Source: an uncultured Bacilli bacterium (GTDB lineage: Bacteria; Bacillota_I; Bacilli_A; RF39; UBA660). From it: a stretch of 64,000 bases of DNA. The notes under the pieces were generated by a model. It worked only from the letters and a program-made list of their open reading frames with translations. It was not told the DNA's origin and searched no databases. The DNA lies in contig CAKPMC010000002.1 of the NCBI GenBank assembly GCA_934167875.1, forward strand, positions 1 through 64,000, in the 5' to 3' direction. This document shows, piece after piece, positions 41,908 to 51,430 of the stretch (position 1 is its first letter; each line of letters opens with the position of its first letter). The translations under genes and the position numbers were made by a program.

Positions 41908-42906
41908 ATGGAAGATAATAACTTAATCATATATAAAAATAGTGATGGCAATATTGTAGTAGATGCAATATGCAAAGATGAAACGCTATGGTTATCTCAA
42001 AAAGGAATGTCAAAAGTTTTCGAGTGTTCAACAGATAATATAAGTCTACATTTAAAACATATATTTCAAGATAATGAATTAAATAAAGATTCAGTTACCG
42101 AGAAATGCTCGTTAACTGCTGATGATGGGAAAAAATATAACACAACAATTTATAATTTAGATGCTATAATTGCAGTGGGTTATAGAGTAAATTCTAAAAA
42201 AGCAACAGAGTTTAGAATATGGGCTACTAAAATATTAAAAGAATATATGATAAAGGGATTTGCTTTAAATGATGAAAGATTTATAAAAGGTAATAAATAT
42301 GACTCAAAGTATTTTGATGAATTATTAGAACGCATTAAAACAATTAGAGTTAGTGAAAGAATGTCATATCAAAAAATTTCTGATTTATTCATAGCAACTT
42401 CAACCGATTATAATCCAAAATCAGAGGATGCATATACTTTCTTTAAAATAGTACAAAATAAACTTCATTATGCAATTAGTGGACATACTGCAGCTGAGCT
42501 AATATATAGTAGAGCTAATTCAGAAAAAGAACATATGGGACTTACAAATTGGAAAAATTCTCCGGATGGGTTGATATATAAATATGACGTCATAGTTGCT
42601 AAAAATTATTTAGATGAAGAAGAACTGAACAAATTAAATGATTTAACCAATATGTTTTTAGTATTTGCAGAAGATGAAGCAAAAGAAAGACATATTATGA
42701 CAATGAAAGACTGGATAGATGCGACAGATGATTTATTAAAATTTAGAAGAAAAGAAGTGTTACAAAATAGTGGAAACATATCCCATAAACAAGCAGTAGA
42801 AAAAGCAGAAAATGAATATGAGAAATATAGAGTAATACAAGATCAAAAATATATTTCTACAATGGATGAATTTTATAATAGATATTTTAAGGAAAATGAT
42901 AAATAA
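41908..42906 (+). CDS. RhuM family virulence protein
   Basis: 332 residues with the RhuM pattern: IVVDAICKDETLWLSQKGMSKVFECSTDNISLHLKHIFQDNEL near the start, a YNLDAIIAVGYRVNSKKATEFRIWATKILKEYMIKGFALNDERF core, and a C-terminal LFLVFAEDEAKERHIMTMKDWID region. RhuM proteins are common on genomic islands and may act like phage antirepressors with a DNA-binding N-terminus; function is poorly known. AGAAAGGAGAAAAA precedes the ATG. The 216 bases upstream hold no gene. Confidence 0.85.
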   Translation: MEDNNLIIYKNSDGNIVVDAICKDETLWLSQKGMSKVFECSTDNISLHLKHIFQDNELNKDSVTEKCSLTADDGKKYNTTIYNLDAIIAVGYRVNSKKATEFRIWATKILKEYMIKGFALNDERFIKGNKYDSKYFDELLERIKTIRVSERMSYQKISDLFIATSTDYNPKSEDAYTFFKIVQNKLHYAISGHTAAELIYSRANSEKEHMGLTNWKNSPDGLIYKYDVIVAKNYLDEEELNKLNDLTNMFLVFAEDEAKERHIMTMKDWIDATDDLLKFRRKEVLQNSGNISHKQAVEKAENEYEKYRVIQDQKYISTMDEFYNRYFKENDK

Positions 42907-42945
42907 TGCAAATAGTAACTTTAAAGTTAGAGGGAGCATAGCGTA

Positions 42946-43545
42946 ATGGAAGAAAATATATATTACCATATTCATAGAATTGATAAAGAAATTGATGATA
43001 AATGGTGTGAAGGAGCAACTATAAATATAGGAAATGAATATAACTTATTTTATAAGTCTTGTACAGAATTTGAAGCTAAATTTTTAAAATACGAGGATAA
43101 AAATAAAGTTCCTTGGAGTAATGCTTATAAGTATGTTTTAAAGAACCATTTATTAAATTATGATAGAGCATATGAGTTGCTTGATAAGGCTGATTATATA
43201 ATAGGTGAATATCAGATGTTATTGAGAGAAAATACTTATGAAGAAATCAGGAGAACTTATTTTAATAATTTACCCAGTAGAACTTGTTGTATTTGGCTAT
43301 GCAAAGAAAAACAATTAAACTTTTGGAAAGATAAATTTAAGGGAAGTAATTATAAGATATTTATGGTTAAAGTTTATGAAAAAACTTTTAAATCCAATAA
43401 TAATATGATAGTTGCTCCAAGTAATTCATATAACAAAATGAAAGAAATGGCAAAAAAATATTGGGAATATGAGGATAAGACTGAACAAGAAGATGATGAA
43501 TATTTATATATTGGAAAAATTAAGATAATTAAAGAGTTAATATAG
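42946..43545 (+). CDS. DUF2441-like protein
   Basis: 199 residues. ENIYYHIHRIDKEIDDKWCEGATINIGNE near the start, LLRENTYEEIRRTYFNNLPSRTCCIWLCKEKQLNFWKDKF near 90-130, then KIFMVKVYEKTFKSNNNMIV. This pattern resembles DUF2441, whose fold may be related to ADP-ribosyltransferases (weak). It lies 39 bases after the RhuM gene and probably shares its transcript, forming a small accessory pair between housekeeping genes. Confidence 0.6.
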   Translation: MEENIYYHIHRIDKEIDDKWCEGATINIGNEYNLFYKSCTEFEAKFLKYEDKNKVPWSNAYKYVLKNHLLNYDRAYELLDKADYIIGEYQMLLRENTYEEIRRTYFNNLPSRTCCIWLCKEKQLNFWKDKFKGSNYKIFMVKVYEKTFKSNNNMIVAPSNSYNKMKEMAKKYWEYEDKTEQEDDEYLYIGKIKIIKELI

Positions 43546-43619
43546 AATAAATATAAAACAATTATGTATTTTAAGTATTAGTAATCAATTTTATAAATGT
43601 AAAGAAGGAAGTGGAAATC

Positions 43620-44549
43620 ATGGATATGCACCAAAAAAGAAAAATGAGACAAGAAAAGAAAAATAATCAACAAAATATAGGGGTTGCAAAAAATGTTATC
43701 AATTGGTACCCAGGTCACATGGCTAAAACCAAACGTGAAATAAAGGAAAAATTAGATTTAATAGATATTGTTTATGAAGTGGTAGATGCTAGAATGCCAC
43801 TTAGTTCAAAAGTTGCAGATATAAATGATTTAATTAAGGATAAACCTAGAATTTTAATAATTACCAAATATGATCTTTGTGATAAATCGGAAACAGATAA
43901 ATTAATAAACTATTATCAAAGCATTGGCTATACTACTGTTGTGGTAGATTTAATGAGTGGTAAAAATGTTAATCAAATTATTACAGAAAGCACTAAACTA
44001 CTTCAGGATATGAATGAAAAAAGAAAATTAAAAGGGTTAAAACCTAGAAACATCAGAGCTTTGATAGTAGGTGCTCCTAATGTAGGAAAAAGTACTTTAA
44101 TAAATCGTTTGGTTGGTAAAAAAGCAGTATCAATAGGAGATAGACCAGGTGTTACTAAGAACCTAGGGTGGATTAGAATACATAAAGATATTGATCTATT
44201 AGATTCACCAGGAATTTTATGGCCAAAACTAGAAAATCAATATCAAGCCTTTATTTTAGCAAGTTTATCGTCAATTAAAGAAGAAATTATCGATCCACAG
44301 GAATTAGCTCTTTTCATTTTGAAAATACTAAATAAATTATATCCAGAGAAATTAAAAGATCGTTATGGATTAGAAGAAATAAACTTTAATGAAATTGAAA
44401 AAGCACTTGATACAATTGCTAAAAAAAGAGGAGCACTTATGAAAGGTGGCATAAGTGATTATGATAAAGTATATACAATTATTATTAGAGATTTAAAAGA
44501 TAATAATTTTGGTTTAATTACTCTAGATAGAATAGAAGATATAAAATAA
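43620..44549 (+). CDS. rbgA: Ribosome biogenesis GTPase RbgA (YlqF)
   Basis: 309 residues, circularly permuted GTPase. Order G4 (TKYD near 75), G1 (GAPNVGKST near 152), G2/G3 (DSPG near 198), with NWYPGHMAKTKREIKEKLDLIDIVYEVVDARMPLSS at the front. Needed for late assembly of the 50S subunit. The start at 43620 follows AAGGAAG. rnhB follows one gene later, as in Bacillus, where ylqF and rnhB are adjacent. Confidence 0.93.
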   Translation: MDMHQKRKMRQEKKNNQQNIGVAKNVINWYPGHMAKTKREIKEKLDLIDIVYEVVDARMPLSSKVADINDLIKDKPRILIITKYDLCDKSETDKLINYYQSIGYTTVVVDLMSGKNVNQIITESTKLLQDMNEKRKLKGLKPRNIRALIVGAPNVGKSTLINRLVGKKAVSIGDRPGVTKNLGWIRIHKDIDLLDSPGILWPKLENQYQAFILASLSSIKEEIIDPQELALFILKILNKLYPEKLKDRYGLEEINFNEIEKALDTIAKKRGALMKGGISDYDKVYTIIIRDLKDNNFGLITLDRIEDIK

Positions 44550-44602
44550 TTAACCATTCTAAATAATTAATGATATAATAAAATTTATCAGGAGGTAGTA
44601 AT

Positions 44603-44914
44603 ATGGATGAAGAAGAACTAATCTCAATAAGTCCTAATCAATTATTAAGTGAATATGGAATAGATTCAACTAATATGACTTATAAACAGCAAATCAGAGT
44701 GTTAAGGGATTTACGAGTTGAAAAAAGTGTTGACTTGGATATTTTAGAATTGAAACATAGTGGTGATGCTTTCTTTAATGAATATCAAAAACTGCAAATA
44801 GAAATTTATAATGTTTCAAGCTGTATTATGCAAGTTAAAGAAATTTATAATTATAGAAAAAAAGAACAAACTAAGAAACTTATGAAAAAAATAATGCCAA
44901 TAAAGAAGAATTAA
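44603..44914 (+). CDS. Small helical protein of unknown function between rbgA and rnhB
   Basis: 103 residues, soluble, with predicted helices at about 27-60 and 60-90 and a basic end (KKEQTKKLMKKIMPIKKN). TATCAGGAGGTAGTAAT precedes the ATG. Between two conserved neighbours, which suggests membership in that transcript. Family not recognised. Confidence 0.7.
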   Translation: MDEEELISISPNQLLSEYGIDSTNMTYKQQIRVLRDLRVEKSVDLDILELKHSGDAFFNEYQKLQIEIYNVSSCIMQVKEIYNYRKKEQTKKLMKKIMPIKKN

Positions 44915-44930
44915 ACTAAAAGAGGTATTT

Positions 44931-45575
44931 ATGGAAAAGGTAGACTTATATCAATATGAACATGATTTATGGAATAATGGAATTAATTATATAGGAGGAG
45001 TAGATGAGGTTGGTCGTGGGCCTTTAATAGGACCAGTAGTAACAGCATGTGTTGTTTTGCCTAAAGATTTTTATCTTGAAGGATTAACTGATTCTAAAAA
45101 ACTAACAGAAAAGAAAAGAGATATCTTTTATGACTATATAATGGAACATGCTTTAGCCGTTAGTGTTGGTATGATGGATGAAAAAGTAATAGATGAAGTA
45201 AACATTTATGAAGCTACTAAACTTGCAATGTATCAAGCTATTAATAACTGTCCAATTAAACCAGAACATGTATTAATTGATGCTATGAAACTTGAAAATT
45301 TAGATATACCATCAACTTCTATTATTAAAGGAGATGCTAAAAGTGTAACTATTGCAGCCGCAAGTGTTATCGCAAAAGTTACTCGTGATAGAATGATGAT
45401 AGAACTAGATAAAAAGTATCCTATGTATGGTTTTAAAAGCCATAAGGGATATCCAACAAAGAAACATGTTGAAGCTATTCTAAAATATGGACTTATTGAT
45501 GGTTATCGTAAGACCTTTAAACCGATTTCAGAAATAATAAAAACTGATAAAAGTCTAGTTAAAGTAAAACAATAA
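44931..45575 (+). CDS. rnhB: Ribonuclease HII
   Basis: 214 residues with the RNase HII motifs: GGVDEVGRGPLIGPVVTA with the catalytic Asp-Glu pair, LTDSKKLTEKKR, DAMKLENL (third acid) and AAASVIAKVTRDRMM (fourth acid). C-terminal GFKSHKGYPTKKH also present. Removes ribonucleotides from DNA. Confidence 0.95.
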   Translation: MEKVDLYQYEHDLWNNGINYIGGVDEVGRGPLIGPVVTACVVLPKDFYLEGLTDSKKLTEKKRDIFYDYIMEHALAVSVGMMDEKVIDEVNIYEATKLAMYQAINNCPIKPEHVLIDAMKLENLDIPSTSIIKGDAKSVTIAAASVIAKVTRDRMMIELDKKYPMYGFKSHKGYPTKKHVEAILKYGLIDGYRKTFKPISEIIKTDKSLVKVKQ

Positions 45576-45591
45576 ATAAAGGAGTACGAAT

Positions 45592-46116
45592 ATGGAAAGA
45601 TTTGAGGAATTTTCTGAAGATAGAAAGAATGAACAAAGCTTATATGCTTTAATTAATTATTTTAAGTTGTTAACTAAATTACAATATACTAAGACAATTG
45701 TTACACCATTATGTAAAGGAGTATGGAAAACAGTAATTATTGAGTCAGATTATAATAAATTTATTCTAATAGATGGAGCTGAAAACCTTAATCGTTTAGC
45801 TAATGACGTTGAAACAGGTAACATTAATATAACTGATTATAACTATAAAGAATTATGGCAACAATTATTAGACTTAATTAATAAGTTAAATGATATAAAG
45901 ATAAGTGAAAGCTATTCATTAAAGCAAGCTAAAGAAGAGGTTGAACTTTTAATAAATCAACATATGAGCCTTGAAGTAACAATTAATAATTATGTAGGTA
46001 CTGATAAATTAAATGCTTATGAATTATTAAAAAGACAATTACCAACTAAACTTAAAGAAAATGATGTTGTAACTGATTTAGGTAAAGTTAAAGTTAAAAA
46101 TTATACAACCGTATAA
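45592..46116 (+). CDS. Unknown soluble protein
   Basis: 174 residues, no signal peptide. Strand-rich middle (VTPLCKGVWKTVIIESDYNKFILIDGAENLNRL) and helical region (about 82-125). AAAGGAGTACGA precedes the ATG and it follows rnhB by 16 bases, so it probably ends the rbgA-rnhB transcript. Family not recognised. Confidence 0.65.
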   Translation: MERFEEFSEDRKNEQSLYALINYFKLLTKLQYTKTIVTPLCKGVWKTVIIESDYNKFILIDGAENLNRLANDVETGNINITDYNYKELWQQLLDLINKLNDIKISESYSLKQAKEEVELLINQHMSLEVTINNYVGTDKLNAYELLKRQLPTKLKENDVVTDLGKVKVKNYTTV

Positions 46117-46143
46117 GAAAGGTAAAAATATCTTTCTTTTTTC
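46115..46143 (+). terminator. Intrinsic terminator
   Basis: AGAAAG and CTTTCT pair across the stop codon region, followed by T residues. Confidence 0.65.
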
Positions 46144-46170
46144 ATATACTCTTATTAGGAGAGTGAAAAT

Positions 46171-46785
46171 ATGTATCAGCCATACATCTTAAAGTATGAT
46201 TATAGTGGCTTAATACCGCATATTAGTAAAAAAACAATGGAGGTTCATTATAACGGTCATTATTTAAAATATTTAAAAAATTTAAACGAAATATTAGAGA
46301 AAAACAATTATTCTTTTAAATATCCAATTAGTTGGATTTTTGATAATATAGATGTTTTTCCTATTAAAGATCGTGATACTATTATTTATAATGCTGGTGG
46401 AGTAAGTAATCATGAACTATATTTTGATTCTATGTCCCCTAAAAAAGATAACTACATTCCAGAACCATTAAATAGTGCTTTAGTAAGAAAATTCGGAAGT
46501 GTTAAACATTTTTATGAACAATTATCAGATTTAGCATTAGACCTACCAGGTTCAGGTTATACTTTTTTAACAGTAAAACATGGTGAATTATATTTACTAA
46601 ATTTAGCTAATCAAGATAGTCCATATAGTTTTGGTATGGTACCAATACTTGCTTTTGATATTTGGGAACATGCTTATTATTTGGATAGATATAATGATCG
46701 TAAAACATATATTGAAGAATTTTTAAAAGTAATTGATTTTACTAATGCTAATAAGATATATCAAGAAAGTATTAAAAAAAGTTAG
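46171..46785 (+). CDS. sodA: Iron/manganese superoxide dismutase
   Basis: 204 residues. Metal ligands are in place: His26 (MEVHYNGHY), the His in NAGGVSNHELYF near 95, and Asp and His in AFDIWEHAYYLDRYNDR near 168-172. The second half has GSGYTFLTVKHGELYLLNLANQDSP, where the usual WAWL is replaced. Converts superoxide to peroxide and oxygen. Iron versus manganese cannot be told reliably. Confidence 0.9.
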   Translation: MYQPYILKYDYSGLIPHISKKTMEVHYNGHYLKYLKNLNEILEKNNYSFKYPISWIFDNIDVFPIKDRDTIIYNAGGVSNHELYFDSMSPKKDNYIPEPLNSALVRKFGSVKHFYEQLSDLALDLPGSGYTFLTVKHGELYLLNLANQDSPYSFGMVPILAFDIWEHAYYLDRYNDRKTYIEEFLKVIDFTNANKIYQESIKKS

Positions 46786-46828
46786 TATTTTTAGAATTAA
46801 CTTGGTATGATATAAATATAAAATAAAA

Positions 46829-46857
46829 TTGACAAAACTAAAAATAACTAGTATAAA
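46829..46857 (+). promoter_or_regulatory. Promoter of topA
   Basis: TTGACA (46829-46834) and TATAAA (46852-46857), 17-base spacer, 20 bases before the topA ATG with its AATGGAGGTGTG. Confidence 0.8.
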
Positions 46858-46877
46858 TTTAATGGAGGTGTGATGTC

Positions 46878-48905
46878 ATGAAAAAAAACTTAGTAATAGT
46901 AGAATCACCTGCTAAAAGTAAAACAATAGAAAAATATTTAGGGCCAGGATATAAAGTTGTATCTTCTAAAGGACATATTAGAGACCTAGCTACTACTGGT
47001 AAATATGGATTAGGTGTAGATATAGATAATAATTTTGAACCAAGTTATACTTATATTAGTGGTAAAAAGAAATTAGTAAGTGAGTTAAAAAAAGATGTAA
47101 AAGAAGCAGATAGAGTTTATCTAGCTACCGACCCCGATCGTGAGGGAGAAGCTATTAGTTGGCACTTAAAAGAAGCTCTTGGTATTAAGGATAAAGATTA
47201 TGATCGTGTTTTATTTCATGAAATCACTCATGATAAAGTAATAGATGCTTTTAAAGAACCTAGAAAAATTGATGATGATTTAGTAAAGAGTCAAGAAACA
47301 AGAAGAATATTAGATCGTATTATTGGTTTCCGTTTATCTAAATTAATGCAATCTAAGACTGGAGGTACTAGTGCTGGTCGTGTTCAAAGTGTTGCATTAA
47401 AACTAATAGTTGATCGTGAAAGAGAAATCAAAGCCTTTGTTCCAGAAGAGTATTGGACAATAACTGCAAACTTCGAAAATTTTGAAGCAGAGCTATTTGA
47501 ATACAAGAATAAGAAAATTGAAATACCAAATGAACAAGAAGCTAATCGTATTTTGACTGAATTAACAGATACTTACCATTTAGAAAAACAAGAAGAAAAA
47601 CTTAAAAATAAGAAAAGCAAGCCACCATTTATTACTAGTACTTTACAGCAAGAAGCTTCAACTAAATTAGGTTTCCCAGCTAAAAAAACAATGAGTCTTG
47701 CTCAAAAATTATATGAAGGTATTGACTTAGGCAGTGAAACAGTTGGTCTTATTACCTATATGAGAACTGATTCTGTTCGTTTATCAGATGAATTTATTGG
47801 AGCTAGTAAGAACTATATTGAAAAAAATTATGGTAAAGATTATGTTGGTTATACTAAACAAGCAAAGAGTAAAGAAAATGTACAAGATGCCCACGAAGCT
47901 ATTCGTCCAACAAGTATTCTCAGAACACCATTATCAGTAAAAGAATACTTATCAAACGATGAATTTAAATTATATCGTATTATTTATTACCGTGCTTTAG
48001 CTTCAATTATGGCTGATGCTAAGGTTAATCAAACAACAGTAGTATTTAATAACCAAGATTACTTATTTAAAACAACAGGCCAAGTTTTAGTATTTGATGG
48101 TTATTTAAAAGTATATGCCGATTATGAATCAAGTGAAGATAAGGTTTTACCTGAGTTTACAGCTGAAAATTATATAACTAACGATGTTGAAAAGAAACAA
48201 CATTTTACTAGTCCACCATCACGTTATACTGAAGCTAAATTAATTCAGGAAATGGAAAAGCTAGGAATTGGTAGACCATCTACTTATGCAACTATTATTA
48301 GTAATATTAAAGATAGAGGCTATGTTAATTTAGAAGATAAAAAGTTTGTACCTACTGATGTTGGAGTAGAAGTAACTGATAAACTACAAGAATTCTTTAG
48401 TGATATTATTAATGTTGAATACACTGCCAATATGGAAAATGATCTTGATAAAATTGCTACCCATAGCATGAATAATATTAAGGTATTAACAGACTTTTAT
48501 CAAAAATTTGATCCTATCTTACAAAAAGCTTTTGGTGAAATGGAAAAAGCTAAACCTCAAGAAACTGGAGAAGTTTGTCCAGAATGTGGTAGTCCATTAG
48601 TTATTCGTAAAGGTAGATATGGAGAGTTTACAGCATGTAGTAATTACCCAACCTGTAAATATATTAAAAAAGAAGAAAAACAAGTAAAGGAATTAATGAC
48701 TTGTCCAATATGTAAAACCGGTAAAATAGTTGAAAAGAAAACTAAAAGAGGTAAAATATTTTACGGATGTAATAATTATCCAAAATGTAAAACAGCAACT
48801 TGGGATATTCCAACTGGAGAAATTTGTCCAGAGTGTGGTAATCTTTTAGTAGAAAAGAATAATAAAATAAAATGCAGTAATGCTAATTGTAAATATGAGA
48901 AATAG
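46878..48905 (+). CDS. topA: DNA topoisomerase I
   Basis: 675 residues. Toprim domain (NLVIVESPAKSKTIEKYLG, then TDPDREGEAISWHL), active-site Tyr294 in LITYMRTDSVRLS, and three C-terminal zinc ribbons with CxxC pairs (about 574-605, 616-645 and 650-675). Relaxes negative supercoils. Upstream of xerC with one gene between, like the topA-codV region of Bacillus. Confidence 0.96.
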   Translation: MKKNLVIVESPAKSKTIEKYLGPGYKVVSSKGHIRDLATTGKYGLGVDIDNNFEPSYTYISGKKKLVSELKKDVKEADRVYLATDPDREGEAISWHLKEALGIKDKDYDRVLFHEITHDKVIDAFKEPRKIDDDLVKSQETRRILDRIIGFRLSKLMQSKTGGTSAGRVQSVALKLIVDREREIKAFVPEEYWTITANFENFEAELFEYKNKKIEIPNEQEANRILTELTDTYHLEKQEEKLKNKKSKPPFITSTLQQEASTKLGFPAKKTMSLAQKLYEGIDLGSETVGLITYMRTDSVRLSDEFIGASKNYIEKNYGKDYVGYTKQAKSKENVQDAHEAIRPTSILRTPLSVKEYLSNDEFKLYRIIYYRALASIMADAKVNQTTVVFNNQDYLFKTTGQVLVFDGYLKVYADYESSEDKVLPEFTAENYITNDVEKKQHFTSPPSRYTEAKLIQEMEKLGIGRPSTYATIISNIKDRGYVNLEDKKFVPTDVGVEVTDKLQEFFSDIINVEYTANMENDLDKIATHSMNNIKVLTDFYQKFDPILQKAFGEMEKAKPQETGEVCPECGSPLVIRKGRYGEFTACSNYPTCKYIKKEEKQVKELMTCPICKTGKIVEKKTKRGKIFYGCNNYPKCKTATWDIPTGEICPECGNLLVEKNNKIKCSNANCKYEK

Positions 48906-48933
48906 AAAAGACATCAATCTTTTCTTTTTTTTT
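48904..48933 (+). terminator. Intrinsic terminator after topA
   Basis: AGAAAAGA-catcaa-TCTTTTCT followed by T residues, at the topA stop codon. Confidence 0.85.
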
Positions 48934-48966
48934 AAATTATGTTATTCTTAACATAGAGGTGGTAGT

Positions 48967-49746
48967 ATGGCAAAATACTCTTTTGAAGTAACTTTAAAAA
49001 ATGGCGATATTAGATTAGTAGTACCGGATAAAATAAGAAATGGTAATTTAGCTGATTTTGATAAATTTGTAGAAGAAATTGGCGGTACTACTAAGTTAGA
49101 AGAATATATAAGTGATAAATTAGATATTACTTATTCTGATATTAAAAGCGTTATGATTTTAGGAAATGCTAAACAAACGCACTTTGCTTTAGTAAACAAC
49201 AACCAATATTTAACTCCTGTTTTAAATAATTTAGAAGTAAAGACAATTAATATTCCTGGTAAATATCCCAAAATTACCACTACAATTTCTACTGGAAATC
49301 TAGCATATCAAGAAATGAAAAAATATCTTTTTGATAATCTTAAAAGTAATTATAAACATTTTTTAACTCAGATATATCCACTAAACAATGAATTTAGTAG
49401 ATTACTTAATAGCTATGGTAATGCTTACAAACCAGAAGTATATACTGAAGAAGAAGCAGCCAATATAAAACTATTAGAAAATCAAATAGCACAGGAATTA
49501 AGCATTTACAAAAACTATCGTGGACTTTGCCGCTATAGAACTCTAAATGGATTTAAGCAATTCCAATCACCTAAGAAAAATGTAATAACAAATTTAGATA
49601 TAAAACCTAGCGTTAAAACAAAAGAACCATATACCTTCGATAAAGAAGCTGAAATAGCTAAACAAACAGAATTTTATAATCAAGAGTATGAAGAATTTCT
49701 AGAACCTGATGAATATGAACAAATGTTAGGAAGAAATTATAACTAA
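48967..49746 (+). CDS. Unknown soluble protein upstream of xerC
   Basis: 259 residues, no membrane segment. It begins MAKYSFEVTLKNGDIRLVVPDKIRNGNLADFDKFVEEIGG; the C-terminal third is charged and probably helical or disordered (EIAKQTEFYNQEYEEFLEPDEYEQMLGRNYN). AGAGGTGGTAGT precedes the ATG; the stop lies one base before the xerC start, so translation is probably coupled. Not recognised. Confidence 0.7.
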   Translation: MAKYSFEVTLKNGDIRLVVPDKIRNGNLADFDKFVEEIGGTTKLEEYISDKLDITYSDIKSVMILGNAKQTHFALVNNNQYLTPVLNNLEVKTINIPGKYPKITTTISTGNLAYQEMKKYLFDNLKSNYKHFLTQIYPLNNEFSRLLNSYGNAYKPEVYTEEEAANIKLLENQIAQELSIYKNYRGLCRYRTLNGFKQFQSPKKNVITNLDIKPSVKTKEPYTFDKEAEIAKQTEFYNQEYEEFLEPDEYEQMLGRNYN

Positions 49747-49747
49747 A

Positions 49748-50638
49748 ATGAAAGAACTAAATGAATTTTTAAAATATTTAGAAGTAGAAAAAAACTATTC
49801 ATTATATACAATTACCAACTATAAATTAGATATTATACAATTTTTAGAATACTGTGATAAACATAAAATTGATTATAAAAAAATAACTTATCCCGAAGCT
49901 AGATCATATCTAAGTTATTTATATAATGATGAAAACGAAAAATCATCATCCATTAGTAGAAAAATTTCTTCAATCCGTACTTTTTATCGTTACTTAGCTA
50001 ATAATGACACCGAAAATTTTTCTTTTCATTTATTAAGACTTCCTAAGAGAGATAAACGATTACCCAAGTTTTTAGAATATAATGAGTTAGAAGAAATATT
50101 TAAAGTACCAGATTTAAATACACCTTTAGGTAAAAGAGATTCACTAATTTTAGAAATGCTATATGCTACAGGTATGCGTGTAGGGGAATTAGTTAATATT
50201 AAAGTTGGTGATATTAACCATTCTAATAAAACTATTAAAATACTAGGTAAAGGTAATAAAGAAAGGCTTGTTTACTATAATAAAATTACTGAAAAAAGAT
50301 TAAATGACTATTTAGAAAATGGTAGACCAAAATTAATAAAAAAATCAACTAATTACTTATTTTTAAATAATTCAGGGGGTAAATTAACCACTAGAGGAGT
50401 AGAACTTATATTAGATAAAACTATAAAAAAAACATCTTTATCAAAGCATTTAACTCCTCATATGTTAAGGCATAGTTTTGCTACCCACTTATTAAATGAA
50501 GGATGCGACTTACTAAGTGTTCAAGAATTGTTGGGACATGCTTCTTTATCAGCTACTAATATATATACTCATGTTACTAACGATAGAATAAAAGATGTTT
50601 ATCTTAAAACTCATCCTAGAGCTAGAAAGGAAAAATAA
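49748..50638 (+). CDS. xerC: Tyrosine recombinase XerC-like (CodV)
   Basis: 296 residues, typical Xer length. N-terminal core-binding domain and catalytic residues R144 (ATGMRVGEL), K168, H238-x-x-R241 (HMLRHSFATHLL), H264 (LLGHASL) and Y273 (IYTHV). Resolves chromosome dimers at dif. Its position after topA supports the housekeeping role, unlike the recombinase at 4014. Confidence 0.9.
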   Translation: MKELNEFLKYLEVEKNYSLYTITNYKLDIIQFLEYCDKHKIDYKKITYPEARSYLSYLYNDENEKSSSISRKISSIRTFYRYLANNDTENFSFHLLRLPKRDKRLPKFLEYNELEEIFKVPDLNTPLGKRDSLILEMLYATGMRVGELVNIKVGDINHSNKTIKILGKGNKERLVYYNKITEKRLNDYLENGRPKLIKKSTNYLFLNNSGGKLTTRGVELILDKTIKKTSLSKHLTPHMLRHSFATHLLNEGCDLLSVQELLGHASLSATNIYTHVTNDRIKDVYLKTHPRARKEK

Positions 50639-50642
50639 AATT

Positions 50643-51272
50643 ATGGCTAAATTATATTTTAGATATGGAGCTATGAATTGTGGTAAAACAACTCACTTAA
50701 TGATGACCTCTCATAATTTTGAAGAACAAGGTATGAAAGCAGTGATTATAAAACCTAAAATAGATTCTAAAGGAAACAATAAAATTGTATCAAGAGGTTT
50801 AGGTGAAAAGAAAATTGATGAAATAATAGATGAAAATACTAATATTTATGAATTAATTGATAACAAATATCAAAATGCTAGATGCATTTTAGTAGATGAA
50901 GCACAGTTTTTATTACCAAAACAGATAGATGAGTTATTATTAATAACGACAAAATTAGATATTCCTGTAATTGCTTATGGGCTTCGTACTGATTTTTTAA
51001 CACAAGGTTTTCCAGGTAGCACAAGATTACTTCAAGTATCTCATAGTATTGAAGAGATGAAAACAATCTGTAAATGTGGAAAAAAAGCTACTTTTGTGAT
51101 CCGTAAAGTTGATGGAAAAGATGTTTTTTCTGGAAAACAAGTAGCAATAGATGGAAAAGCAAATATTACCTATGAATCTGTATGCAGTAAATGCTATCAA
51201 GAAAGAAAAGAAAAATTTTATTCTGAAGAAGTGGAACACCCAAAATGTAAGAAAATGAAATATTCCATTTAA
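50643..51272 (+). CDS. tdk: Thymidine kinase
   Basis: 209 residues, type II thymidine kinase: Walker A GAMNCGKTT near 8-16, CILVDEAQFLLPKQIDELL near 82, GLRTDFLTQGFPGS near 112 and two zinc Cys pairs (CKCG near 144, CSKC near 182). Salvages thymidine to dTMP. The start at 50643 lies just after the xerC stop; the earlier frame overlaps xerC. Confidence 0.93.
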   Translation: MAKLYFRYGAMNCGKTTHLMMTSHNFEEQGMKAVIIKPKIDSKGNNKIVSRGLGEKKIDEIIDENTNIYELIDNKYQNARCILVDEAQFLLPKQIDELLLITTKLDIPVIAYGLRTDFLTQGFPGSTRLLQVSHSIEEMKTICKCGKKATFVIRKVDGKDVFSGKQVAIDGKANITYESVCSKCYQERKEKFYSEEVEHPKCKKMKYSI

Positions 51273-51430
51273 CTATTAGTAATAAATATAAAAATTAAAA
51301 ATAAAATATAGATGAATAATGAATAGAAAAGAAATCTGTAAACTGAGTTTAATTTTCTATATTTAAATTGTTTTGTCTATATTTTTTTGTTATACTGAAA
51401 ATGTAATACTAAGATGAAAGGATAGATGAT

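Noticed and set aside
49748..50638. XerC-like recombinase as part of the invertible system or the ppdK islands
   Set aside because: Its length, motifs and place after topA fit the housekeeping dimer-resolution recombinase; it is far from both loci and not inside an island.
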